Assembly (NCBI GenBank): GCA_030512295.1
Contig: JAULSR010000008.1
Span: 434,001 to 498,000, forward strand
Source of the DNA: Bombardia bombarda
Lineage: Eukaryota > Ascomycota > Sordariomycetes > Sordariales > Lasiosphaeriaceae
Direction: 5' to 3'
Length of the DNA stretch: 64,000 nt
How positions within the stretch are numbered: the first letter of the stretch is position 1; each line of letters starts with the position of its first letter. The notes beneath the pieces are model-generated. The model was given only the letters and a program-made list of their open reading frames with translations, was not told the DNA's origin and ran no database searches. Position numbers and translations under genes: made by a program. Shown in pieces: positions 22,808 through 33,565 of the stretch.

Positions 22808-24386
22808 ACACGGCCTACGAGCCACATGAAAATATGCGCGACACACTTTAGCGATCTCGTTTCTTTTCACCATGCGTGCTTCCTGGACCGCAAACCCATT
22901 TTTCTTTTTCATCTTCACATACACTTGTCCCGCTCCCGCGACACACTCAGACCTAAGCTGCTCACGCATCCAAAGTTGATTACTTTTTGCGAATCTGCAC
23001 ACAACAGGACTTCCCGATTTAGCATTTCTTTTTTTTTTTTTCCTTTTTTCTTTATTTTGTCGAATTTGTTTTGCAGAGCGATATCAGCAGGCGAGCATTT
23101 GATTTGGATTGTTTTACTCTAATTGTGTTTTTCTTTTCAGCGCAAATATTTACCTGTCTAGTACGGAAACTCTTGCTGCGTGGCCGGCAAGTGGACTTGG
23201 CGAACATGGCGATCCTGGGTTGAGTTTTGTTTTGGGCGCTATTTGGCCCGACAAGCGACTTGAAAATCGCCGTGCTTATTTTCTTCTTTTTTGTACGCTG
23301 AGGGAAAGCTGAGCAAGGCTGTGAGCAGCGAAGAGAGCCAGTCTCGCGCGGGCAGACAGGCCGACGCACCACCACAGACCCGAATCCATGTTGGGAATCT
23401 CGGGATTGGGAGGGAGGAAAACGTACTGGCGGCGGCATGTGCAAGGTCCATACTCGCAGCGAAAGCTGTGAATGGGGTGACCAGCCGCAACTTACATGTC
23501 TGACGACACTCATAGTTATTTCTTTTGTTACATTGTTATAGCGCATTCCTTTACCTGGATTTGGCCAGCTCGCCATGAAGCGACAGTGCCTTGGGAGGAA
23601 GTTTTGGACAGGCGAGATGTGGCTCACTCATGAAACTGCGATCACCATCTTGCGGAGGAGGAAGGGCTGAGTGGGTCAACAAGAGACTGCTTCTTGTTGA
23701 CGAAAACGGGGCAGGAATAACCAGCAGCGGGCTGGCGTGGGTGGTTACACGGGGCTTTTGGTAGCCTGCAAAAGCCTCTCCACCAAGAACCACACTCTTT
23801 GAACATTCTTTTGTACCTATCTAAGCAGCAGATATATTGAAAATAAGGCAGCTATATTGCTGTTAAAACACTCACTCTGGAATTACACGTTGGTATATGA
23901 GCATGTGCCTAGGTATCAGCTACGTTGCCTATTGTGAGGAAAGCAAGTGCCACAGGACTGAGCAGGTGCCCAATAGCAACAAACACCTGTGTAACCATCT
24001 CCCTGGGTAGGTACCTAGGTATTCCACATATGTGCGCCGGTGTGTGTGCCTTGGCCAACGAGAATCGAGAATACCAGCTCAGCCGCAGCCACAGCCGTTG
24101 ATGATTCGTAACCCTGGCAGAAGTCTCTGAACGAACCCCCACGACGAGAAGCTTTGCAAGCAGTAGTGTAAAATGGTTTGCTTATCATAGTAGCTACGTA
24201 CCCAGGTACTAGTCTAACAGTTAGGTACAGTACAAATACCCAACCATGCGCCACTCGTATCTATGAATGCCTTGATATATCCACACCCCATCCCCAGCCT
24301 GTGAAATAATTGAAGATCACGATCCAGAATCCGAAAGAAGTGCTGATTGGGGGGATTTTATACGTGACAGATTTAGTATGCGCTTA

Positions 24387-24389
<3 letters not shown>

Positions 24390-24426
<37 letters not shown>

Positions 24427-24434
24427 TGTGTGTG
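24390..24434. repeat. (GT)n microsatellite
   Basis: GT units run over about 45 bp with a single TA interruption near 24420. Non-coding. Confidence 0.93.
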
Positions 24435-24723
24435 CGCATCATCAAGAGACAGGAGGAAATGACATGGAAAGTGGGTGATTATCACGACTACTACTGGACG
24501 TCAAACATTTGCTGGTTCGGTCACGATTTGCGCGCTTTTGGCAGCGGGAGCGGCACGTTTCCTCTTTGTTTTTTCTTTTTTCGGTTGTTTTCTCATTCAA
24601 CTAGCTCTAGTGAGTGAGTGGGTTCCGGATGTGAATGCGAAGCATCCCAATAGGGTGGTTGGGTGAGCAAGTGAGTAAGTAAGTAGCAGTTGTGTAAGAC
24701 GCAGAGGGAGGGAGGGGTGATGG

Positions 24724-24797
24724 GATGGGTGTGTGGGTGAGATGTGGGTGATGTGTGGGTGAGATGTGGGTGAGATGTGGGTGAGATGTGGGTGAGT
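24724..24797. repeat. GAGATGTGGGT 11-nt minisatellite
   Basis: About six tandem units of GAGATGTGGGT or shortened variants (GATGTGTGGGT). The G-runs of three recur every 11 bases. Non-coding. Confidence 0.88.
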
Positions 24798-27712
24798 GCG
24801 ACCTGCGGACCACGAGAACACGAGACAGGCAAAGAGATAGACAGACAATGCGACACTAGGAATGATGTTGTAGGGGTAATGATTTGTCTATTTCTCACTT
24901 TTCTTGTATTCTGGTTGTGTGACATCACGTACTGTACTGGTTCGGTTTTCTTTTCTTTTCGGGCCTGTGAGATTGGTGGTGGGATGGTGCTGTGGTGGTG
25001 GTGAACGTTACTCTTGGGGAAAGGGGGGGGCGGGTGGTTGTTTTCTGACAGACCTGTTTTTCTTGTATCATGTTCATAGTGAATGTTGTTTTCAAGATCA
25101 TTTTCTATCCAGCATATACTAATGGTTCATGTAGTTGTAATAAGTGAATAATAGTGAGACTTGTTTTATCTTCTGCAGCTTTTTTTGCAGCTGTCGGAGC
25201 CTGCCGAATATATGCCCTGGTTTAGGTATCATATTATGTACATGTATTACTGTATGTCCCCGATACTTCAGTCAGTCCCACGAAGTTTACAGCTCGAGTG
25301 ACCTCCACCCACCCACGGACACCACCACCACCACCACCACCAGACCTGACAGAAAACCGGCGCAAAAAGCAGGAATGACATAATCGATGGCATATCAGCC
25401 ACCTCAATTTATGTTGATTGTTTCGGTAGATCTTGGATTTGATACCGACCCGATGCCCATTTGTTTACCTTTTGTCTTTCTTTCTTTCTTTCCTCTACAG
25501 GAACCAACGGATTCCACTTGGATGCGACGGTATTTCGGGACCGAGAATGGATGGATGGCGGCATGGCCGCAAAAGGTGGCCGCCAGGTCGGTCGGGTCGC
25601 ATCTGCCGTCTTACCCCAATCTTTCCTAGGTGCCTAGGTAACACCCAAAGGCAATAATACGCGCTTGCTTGGAGACAGGCTCGACCGGCAGGCAGACATT
25701 GAACGAGGCGCACTAGCCTCAGAGAGGCAGGCGAGGTGGGGAAAGAATCCGGGGAAAAGCAAGGCGAGCTCGGTCAACTGGCTGGCTGGGGGCGTTGATC
25801 GATGGCATCATGCAGTCGATGGGTGCCGTGTGAGAAACGGATTCCAAATATTGTTGTGATTAAATAAAGTTTTTTTTCTTTTTTCTTTTTTTTTCTTTTC
25901 CTCGTAAAATTGAATACATCTTCAAAGTACGATAACTTCTAAGAAGACCTAATATGCAGATCGCGATACCTGTCAAAGTAGATGGTGAGGCATCGATGTC
26001 TTTTTGTTTGAGATTGTTTACTCCGTACTGTGTAGATCCCGAATACGGAGGAGGCGTCTTGGAGGGAAAGGGGAGAAAGGACCTTTTTCCCGTTTAGGAA
26101 GACACCAGCGGCAGACAACAACGCCATGCAGAGTGCCTACATGAAGCCTGCAGGGGGCCTGCTGCATCAGTCTGCTGCATCAGGCCATGACCCTCGGGAC
26201 CAGAAAAGACTGGAACCGAAAAAAGGCTTGATAGTCTCTCTTGTTCTGTGTTTTCTAGTCGGTCTGCCACTTGACTCCTTCGACCTTGTCTCTTCCCCCT
26301 CTTTCCCATCTATCGCACAACAGTCAGCCGCATCTATGCCCAACGTCGTGTCCGCAACGGTGCACCAAAAAGGACCAAGCCACGCGTCTGCTGTGCTACA
26401 AGACCCCCCCAAGCCCGAAAGCCAAGCCACTCTCCTCCCAGTATTTGGTACTATCCGCGTACAGTGCCAACTGTGTGTATCCGTCCATCATTAACTGCCA
26501 GGTGATACCTATCCACCTTGAATTCTCCAGCCACGGGAAACTCTTGTCAAGAAAAAAAGGGGTACAGATAGGGAGGCAGGTTACTTACGCAGATCCATAC
26601 GGAAACACAACACTTATGGAACGGCGCACTGCAGCCAGCCACTTAGCTTTTCTAGATTACAAACTGTTTATGTAAAATTCATGATGACTACCCTAGGTAG
26701 ATAGCCATCTGCATGTCTGAGTTCTGGGGCATCTTCGGAGAGCTTCAGTCCAAGACTTTGGTGGGGCTTTGTCTCTAGTAAAACGCTTGGTTTCCGTGAG
26801 AAGATTCTTGTCACAAGATAACAAGTGGAAAGGAACCTACGAGGACGGATACTGATGATTACCACTGAGCTGTCGTTAGCAATGCGTGAGATCCTCGAAT
26901 GCAAGGGGAAAAAAATAACTGGCTCAATCCCGACTTTGGTCTCACTGCACTTCACGATCTAAATAACTATCAGTTGTTTAGTTCCTTCAGATTTCTCTCC
27001 GTTTCGAAAACAAACTCCCTGGGTTTGCGGGTGTCTGGACAAGAGAGATCTGCGAGTCACGCTAAATCGTTCCGAACCGGAGACGGAGCAGGAAAGGAGA
27101 GACATGAGCCCAGGGGCGATCCAACATTGTGATACAGTGCACTACTTCAAAACTTACCCACCACCAACCGTCCGGACCCCCAGAGCCCGGTAACTGTGAA
27201 TTATCGCGTGATCTTTAGGTCTCACAGCAAGACATAAAACCGGCTGATCCTCCCCTCGGGTCTTGCCGTCTTTCCCCAGCCCTAGTAAGCCACCAAAAAA
27301 ACAAAAAACACAGAGAAATTGACAAGGGGGTGCAACATTCCCACGCCCACGTAGGACTTGAATAGCAAGAAAATAAGTAGGTAGGCAAGCCAATAAACAA
27401 ACAAACAAACAAACATAACCACAGAAGCCAGCGAGCAAACCAGTTGATAGGATGCACTGGGATGCACGTGGGGTAAAAGACTCAAAATTATTCAACCCAA
27501 CAAAACGGATTCCATAAAAAAAAAAAGGTGCCCACTAGCTAGAATAAGTAGATAAGCATCGGTAGCATGGGGGGGGGGGAAGGGGGGTGTTTCAACAAAC
27601 ACATAAACAATCAACTGCAACTCCCCACCATCCAACCAACCAACCGGCTGGCGCCCATCATCAAACATGTCTGAACTGAACACTGCTCGGCTGTACCCAG
27701 GGACGTATGAAG

Positions 27713-27738
27713 GCAAGTAGGTAGGTAGGTAGGTAGGC
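27713..27738. repeat. (AGGT)n microsatellite
   Basis: About five AGGT units flanked by AGGCAAG on both sides. A shorter relative (GTAGGTAGGGGC) lies about 100 bp further right. Confidence 0.8.
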
Positions 27739-28721
27739 AAGGAGTTCTTTCGGCATCGTCCAACCGGATCGCGGGGAATCACGATCAAATAAAAAAAACA
27801 CACACTCGGTACCAAGTACATAAAGTGTTGGAATGTACGTAGGTAGGGGCAAGCAGGGCTCTCAGTCATTCCCCGCAGCAAAATTTGCATCCACACCTAG
27901 AAGAAAGGATCTCGTCCATACGGTGGGTCTCATACTCTCCCGCTTCCTGTGCTTCCTGTCGTCGTATCAAATCCACTGACAGCTCCAGCTCAAACCGTCC
28001 GTCCAGACACAACATACAGAAGCCAATAAGTGCGTGCATGTCTGCCTGCCGGCCGCAGATGTGCATCGCATCCGAACCTCGGGCCGCATTGCGTAATTTC
28101 CTACATTGGGGGGGGGGGGGCAAGGGGTGGCAACAAAGAAAACAGTCTGGGCTGTCATGAGAGACCCAGACATAGACGCTCATTGAAAGCTCACCCGATG
28201 GAGACGAGATAAAATAGACAGGGATCAGCTGGACAGGACGAGCGGCGGTGACGCTCCAAAGCAAATGCTCCCAACTCCAAAAGACGAGGGTATCAAGTAT
28301 GGTTATTGGTTTGTGCTGGGGGTATGTCGAAGGCGTTGTGGCGCGATAAATACCTACGTATCCAAATCATGAAACGCTTCCGTCTGTGAGGTCGGAAAAG
28401 CCTGCGAGCGAGCTTATTCCACAAAGCTCAGTTGCGTGTATGCGCCCATGGGTGTGTGTATATGTTTGTGTTTGTGTGGCGACGGCGGCAACGTTTGTCC
28501 AACGGGTGTGTCCTGTATTCTGGTAGACTGACTGGCAGAGCTAAGTCTAATCCAAAACAACCATCGTCGAGCCCAGTGCTCCTGCAGTGATCACCAGTCT
28601 TGCAGACAGCCTTGAGCGGCACGAATAGACATTGCAGATCTATCGATAGAGGGTGTGTGGGCAATGAGCCAGCCAGCCAGTCGTAGTCCATCGCAACACT
28701 GGGGGCGATCGCACGGAGAAC

Positions 28722-30947
28722 CTATTTCTTCTTGCGATTTTCGGGATCGTATTTCTCCTTCCAGATCCTACCCGACGTCAACATCAGTATATGCAACACC
28801 ATTGGCGCGACATAGGCTGAACGGGGGAGGGGGGGGGGGAGAAGCGGAAGAAAAGAGACATTGCAGCTGCCATCACGATCGCTTCCCATCCCACTCCCAC
28901 AATAGAAGTCTCCAGGCCCTCGCGCTCACCCAATCGGCAACAGACGCCAGATCGAGGAAAGCTCTGTGGTGGAAGCCAGTGGGTGGTTGGATGGCAGGCT
29001 TGCTGAAGATCTCAGGGTGTGTGTGCAGCGCTCAAAAATAGGGCGACAAGAAAATGATTGGAACATGTGGTTGGGGGAACCTGCAGGCGGCGAAAGTCAT
29101 CTGCAACAGCTGACATACGGCCTTGCAAACGACCCATCAGAGCCCATGTCCCGCTGCCCCAACTTTCGTTATTGGGCCGCGGCTGCGACGCCTGCAGCAA
29201 AGGAAAATGCCTAGAGTGCGCAAGTAAAAAATGGGATCACGACTTACCAGGTGTTGCCTATTATCTTGTTCCCGCTCTTTTCGGCCAGGCGGTAGTATTT
29301 AGCGGCGACAAACTGTTCAACGATCGTGGTCAGTCTCATGTGATAGTAATCTAGGCTTTCCGGGAGTGCCCTGTTGATGCCCAACTCTTGTGCTCAACAG
29401 CCACACTCGGCCAACAAAAACTACTTTTGGTACATGGCTGCTTTTGTCCTGCGGTATGGGCCAAAAAAATGTTGGGAATTGGTGAAGGCGCCTAGAACGG
29501 CTTGGAGGGAACATGACAGGTAAATGGGCACCCAGTTGTGAGACAGACATGACACTGACCTTGTCCTTTTTGGTGCCGAATCCTTCAAGATAGCACCACG
29601 CTACTTCGTTCATTGCGTCTGATGAATGAGAAGGCGGTTAGATCCGGTCGATGAGGATGTGCTGAAAAAATTGGCAAAGATCAAGAGCATACCTGTATCC
29701 CCTAGATTTGCTGCTGTCTCGTAGTACTGCGATGAGAGATGTCAGTCTCGGTCTCGGAGGCGGACCAAAGCCTCCACATAACGACAGAACACGACACTTT
29801 GCCACAGTTTTTGCCACAGTTTTGGTCTTTCGCGGAGCTTAACGCCCCAGTAAGGAATAAAGCATGGGAACTAACCTGTTTTGCGGCGATTGGATCTTTG
29901 GGAATTCCCCAACCGTGACGGAAGCAGTTGGCCAGCTCGAAAATGGCCAGGACAAGCTCGCCCTTTGCAGCTCCTCCTTTCTTGAGACCGGCTTGCAGAG
30001 CGAGGTTCTCAATGTCGGCCGCGTTCGAAGCTGCGGCGGATAAATAGTTGACTGCTGCAGCCGCATTGGGAGCACATCCCCATCCGTGCCTGTTGTTTAC
30101 GTCAGTTTAGGTTCGGCCATACAATGGCGCTGATGGAATACAGCGGGGGGTGGGTCCCATACCTCAACGCAAGACCATACAAAACCTGGCTCAGGGGGTT
30201 GTTGGCGCCCTTTGGGTCGGCCAGGCGACCAAACAAGGCCGTGGATTCCTCTAATTTGCCTTCTTCGTGTAGCTTGATGGCCTCCTGTATGTTCTCATCG
30301 ATGGCCTTGGACGACACCACCTTGACGTCTGGAGCGGGCTGGGACAGATGCTGGGATGGATGCCTGGGCACATCCTCACTTGAAGCATCGCCCAGACTTA
30401 GGTGGGAGAAGTCAAAGTCCTGACTGGGCCCCTTTTCAGGGGTGCTCGGACGACTGCGATACTTCTCGTTCTCGCGCGCCAGCATGGTGGCGCGCTTCTC
30501 CCATTGCGACTCGGTGCCGTCCTTGTCTTCGACGCCGCCGTCGGGCACCACAATCTCGGGAAGGTCCTGAGGTACCAAGTCTGAGCTCGCTGGACTCCGG
30601 CTCAGGTGGAGTCTTTGCGACAGCCGGCGGGCGCCGACGCCGGGGTGAGGAGTGCCGATGCTCTTGCTGCTTGATACGGAGCCGCTACGGCTGTTGCGGC
30701 CGCGGAAGACGTCCAGGCTGAGACGCGACTTGTTGCCGGGCTTGGAGTCGACGGTGAGGTACGAGTCGGCATCGTCACTGGCTCCGGCGTGGGCAAGGCC
30801 GGCGGGTGGATGGATTACCTCCTGGGTGTATGTGTCGGAGCGCACAAAGGTGAACTCAGGGGCGGCGAGGCGTGCGACGGTGTCTGGGTCGGGACGCTCG
30901 GCGTCGTCAAGACTGTGCTTCTTCTTGAGAATATCGCGGAGGCCCAT
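28722..30947 (-). CDS. Sel1-repeat protein, Nif1/Dsf2-like
   Basis: There are six exons, complement(28722-28767, 29248-29312, 29560-29618, 29693-29726, 29876-30089, 30163-30947), encoding 400 aa. The start ATG is at 30947 (MGLRDILKKKHSL). The first 215 residues are Ser/Pro-rich and disordered. The C-terminal part holds Sel1/TPR-type helical repeats, seen as ALRHGWGCAPN, LANCFRHGWGIPKD and YLEGFGTKKD followed by AAKYYRLAEKSGN. The last exon reads IWKEKYDPENRKKK, the kind of end seen in fungal relatives of fission yeast Nif1, an inhibitor of Nim1/Cdr1-Wee1 mitotic signalling, and of budding yeast Dsf2. The exon 5 to exon 6 intron is 480 nt, far longer than any other here, and without splicing the codon after TGG is TAA. 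A cell-cycle role is by family only. Confidence 0.85.
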
Positions 30948-31750
30948 GGTGAGAAGCAGAGGTCAACGAGAGTGAGATGAGATAGTAGTAGGTACTGAGA
31001 TAGTGTCTGTAGCCAACAAGTGAAGGTGAAAGACTAGAGACAAAGAAAACAACGACGCATGGGAGAACCTAGAGACTATTGTGGTATCCAAAGAGCCAAG
31101 CGCTGTACAGTAAGGATATATAGCTAGTTATGAACACTTGCTCTGCGGTTCCGAGTCAAACACGCCTGGAGCCATTTGAAGGTATTTTCAGCTTGTCGAC
31201 GACGTGAGCTGGAGATTGGCCCTGACGGACCGATGGTCATAGGCGATGCGGCACGGCAACGCTGACGCTGACGCTGTGGGCTAAAGATGGGGCTGAGTCT
31301 GGGCGGCGGAGCATGGAACGACAGGAACTGGCTGTGGCGACTGGCCATTGGCGATTGGCTTGGCAATCATCAATGGGGACTGGGGACCACCTGGGCCACG
31401 GCCCACGGCTGGGGGCATGCCCGGCCACCAGTGAGGTGGTCCCAAATAGACGCGCGCTGAGAAAGGGAAGACGGGAGCGGGAAGAATGACGAAGCTCATC
31501 GCTTCGGCCGGGAGTCTTTCAAGTATGATCTGCGTCTGACATATCAATGTCGACCTCCTGCATGTTGTATAGGAATGAATGTGTAATAGACGCCCGCTTG
31601 CGGAACAAAGGAGAGACGCGAATGCCCCAACTGGACCACAGAGTGAATCGATTGCGGGGTTCTATCGCGGGGCTCTATCGCGGGGCTTGGAAGGTCCCCA
31701 GCCATGATGATAGAGGGTAAAACGGAGCTAGTCCCCCAACAAATCAGCAA
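30948..31750. other. Intergenic: Sel1-gene promoter to tRNA-Ile
   Basis: This is the promoter and leader side of the leftward Sel1-repeat gene up to the tRNA gene. Short leftward frames at 31124-31750 have non-ATG starts and no recognisable domain. I see nothing else. Confidence 0.5.
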
Positions 31751-31845
31751 GCCCGATTAGCTCAGCTGGTTAGAGCGTCGTACTAATAGTCACCTGTGTC
31801 TATCAAGTAATGCGAAGGTCAACAGTTCAATCCTGTTATTGGGCA
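31751..31845 (+). tRNA. tRNA-Ile(AAU), intron-containing
   Basis: The acceptor stem GCCCGAT pairs with ATTGGGC (one G-U), with discriminator A at 31845. The D arm is GCTC/GAGC. The anticodon stem TCGTA pairs with TGCGA around the loop CTAATAA, with anticodon AAT at 31785-31787. A 21-nt intron (31789-31809) lies at the canonical position 37/38. The T arm is AACAG-TTCAATC-CTGTT. The mature RNA is 74 nt before CCA addition. A TTTT terminator begins at 31851, and the B box is AGTTCAATCCT. AAU is modified to IAU and reads AUU/AUC codons. Confidence 0.95.
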
Positions 31846-32173
31846 TATTCTTTTGCTGTTTTTGTCCTTTTATTATTTCCTTTTTACATAACATATCAAT
31901 GATTTACAGCGTACTCCGCACCGCTAAATGTGTCAGGTACATCATCACCCACCATGGCCCGGGCGTCCAACGACCTCCGGAGCTCCACGATCTTCAATTG
32001 CCTTTCACTATCTTTTAGCTTTCGCGACGACGGCAGCGACGTTTCATTCGAGTTTCAATATTTTTGACTACACAAAAGGGAACATTTCGCCCTTGTCTTT
32101 TTCTGCCGGTAGTAGGCCCGCGGATGATCTGCGGCGGAAGCAGCTGACTCTCTAGAACGAGATGCGGTAGTCG
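31846..32173. other. tRNA 3' flank
   Basis: A T-rich stretch includes the pol III terminator, then 250 bp of unremarkable DNA before the decayed fragment. No gene is seen. Confidence 0.5.
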
Positions 32174-32377
32174 ATGTATATTGTCAATAGTTTGCCGCGT
32201 AAGAGACCGGCATCTGAAGCTGGGCCCATGAGTGAACCCGCGCGTTGGAAAGCACAGAAGCTTGTTAAGCGGCCAGAGCGATCGTATACGCGCAACCGCA
32301 AGATCGAGGTGCTGCTCTTTCTCCTCAACCACCGCGTCGCCGCTTGCTTCTGTTGTCAATGTTATTATTACTCCTAG
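32174..32377 (+). pseudogene. Decayed fragment of a dispersed fungal HTH/transposon-derived protein (tentative)
   Basis: A 67-codon frame contains a basic, helix-rich segment: KAQKLVKRPERSYTRNRKIEV followed by LLFLLNHRV. From memory this resembles the N-terminus of a family of dispersed fungal proteins with a downstream CENP-B/Psq-like helix-turn-helix. After codon 56 the frame loses that character and ends at the TAG at 32375-32377. Coding-like residues continue in another frame to about 32420, which also ends in a stop. That pattern suggests frameshifts and stops in a decayed copy. It begins about 330 bp after a tRNA gene. It could instead be a short real exon; I cannot verify the family without a search. 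Confidence 0.35.
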
Positions 32378-32457
32378 TGCTGAGGCTAATAAGAATAATA
32401 ACCGAGAGGAAACCGGTCCTTAGGATAGCTATGATGCTGCTACTTAATTAGAACAAA

Positions 32458-32760
32458 AGTAACAGTAGCGGCAATAGCGGCAATAACGGCAATAACGGCA
32501 ATGGCGGCAGCGGCGGTAATGGCGGCAGCGGCGGTAATGGCGGTAGCGGCGGTAACGGTAGTCGCGGCAATGGCAGTTATAGCGATAGCGGCGGCAATAA
32601 TAGCAATGGCGTTTATGGCGTTTATAGCGGCAACGCGGTAATAGCGGTAGCGGCGGTAATGGCGTTAGCGGTATTCGCGGTGATCGCGGCAATAGCGATA
32701 GCGGCGGCAATAACGGTAATAGCGGTAATAACGGCCGCGGCAATAGCGCCAACAGCTATT
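32458..32760. repeat. GGCAAT/GGTAAT/GGCAGC-rich minisatellite
   Basis: About 300 bp are built from degenerate trinucleotide blocks (GGC, GGT, AAT, AAC, AGC, GCG). On the + strand one frame reads mostly Gly, Asn and Ser, and another Ala, Val and Ile. On the - strand a frame reads Arg and Tyr. All three lack stops, which is expected of a three-base periodic repeat and is not evidence of a gene. Confidence 0.8.
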
Positions 32761-33190
32761 AGTTTCGGCGTCGCTAAGTTTACTAGCATCAGCACCAGTA
32801 GCGGCTCTAGCACCAGCCCTGGCCCCCAGACCAGCTCCAACACCAGCTCCAAGCCGATGATAGCCTTCCTCCCCCCCTCCCCTCCCCACACTACCACCAC
32901 AAATCGCCGCCCCCATCCCCGCGCCAGTCCACTCCCGCTCACGACCTGGACTGTGTTACCCCCCGGGCATGAGCCAACACCGAACCGCGGCACGCGACAA
33001 CTACGAGCAAGAGCAGTAGCACCTGTCCAACCTCCGCCAGGCCCGAGTACTACCTCCGTTGCTGCAGTCTCTCCTGCTGCTGCTAGAGGACGAGGAACTC
33101 TAGTACCTCTCTCCCCTCAGGCCGAATTTTACACCCCGGTGAGTCAAGCACTCTCGGCTTTGCTTGTTTTGTCACAATTGCGCACGTAGT
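32761..33190 (+). other. Pro/Thr/Ser-coding-like tail, probable relic
   Basis: An open stretch continues the minisatellite frame and reads as proline/threonine/serine-rich sequence until the TAG ending at 33189. There is no ATG with good context of its own and no domain. It may be part of the decayed element beginning at 32174, or random GC-rich sequence. Confidence 0.25.
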
Positions 33191-33565
33191 ATCTGCATCT
33201 GCCAAAATGCAGCGAGAGTGCGATAGATCAAACTCCGGCACTCGCCCATGCTGTCATGTTAGTTGCTAATAACTCATATGGCGAAGAAGGATAATAGACC
33301 CCCCCAAAAAAGATAGATTTACAAGCAAACAGAACAAGTGAGAGAAATTTCATCCAGTAGCTTTAACATCAAATCATCAATGCGGTGTAAAACATGATCT
33401 CTTTTAGGACACAAACGACATATACTACTAGTATATTGATTCATTGATTCAAAACATTCAACTAAACTCCACCCCCTGCCTACATGTACATCCATCCATC
33501 AATGAATAGATGTCCCCACCGCAAGCTAGCTACACCAAGTAAACTGCGTACGTAGTATTTGTCCT
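33191..33565. other. Intergenic: 3' flank of UTP12
   Basis: AT-richer DNA (with TTCATTGATTCA-like sequence near 33440) that probably includes the 3' untranslated region of the leftward UTP12 gene. No gene is seen. Confidence 0.5.

Larger units (their letters stand above)
22746..28721. other. Gene-poor interval (6 kb) rich in microsatellites
   Basis: The left end is the bZIP 3' flank (a GATCAC hexamer array begins about 23 bp after the stop). The right end is the 3' flank of the leftward Sel1 gene. In between are a (GT)n array at 24390-24434, an 11-nt tandem repeat at 24724-24797, (ACC)n at 25320-25341, (AAAC)n near 27393-27412 and (AGGT)n at 27717-27735. No frame shows coding character. Confidence 0.5.

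Noticed and set aside
32444..32752. Leftward frame rich in Arg, Tyr and Cys
   Set aside because: It is produced by a three-base-periodic repeat that is open in most frames.
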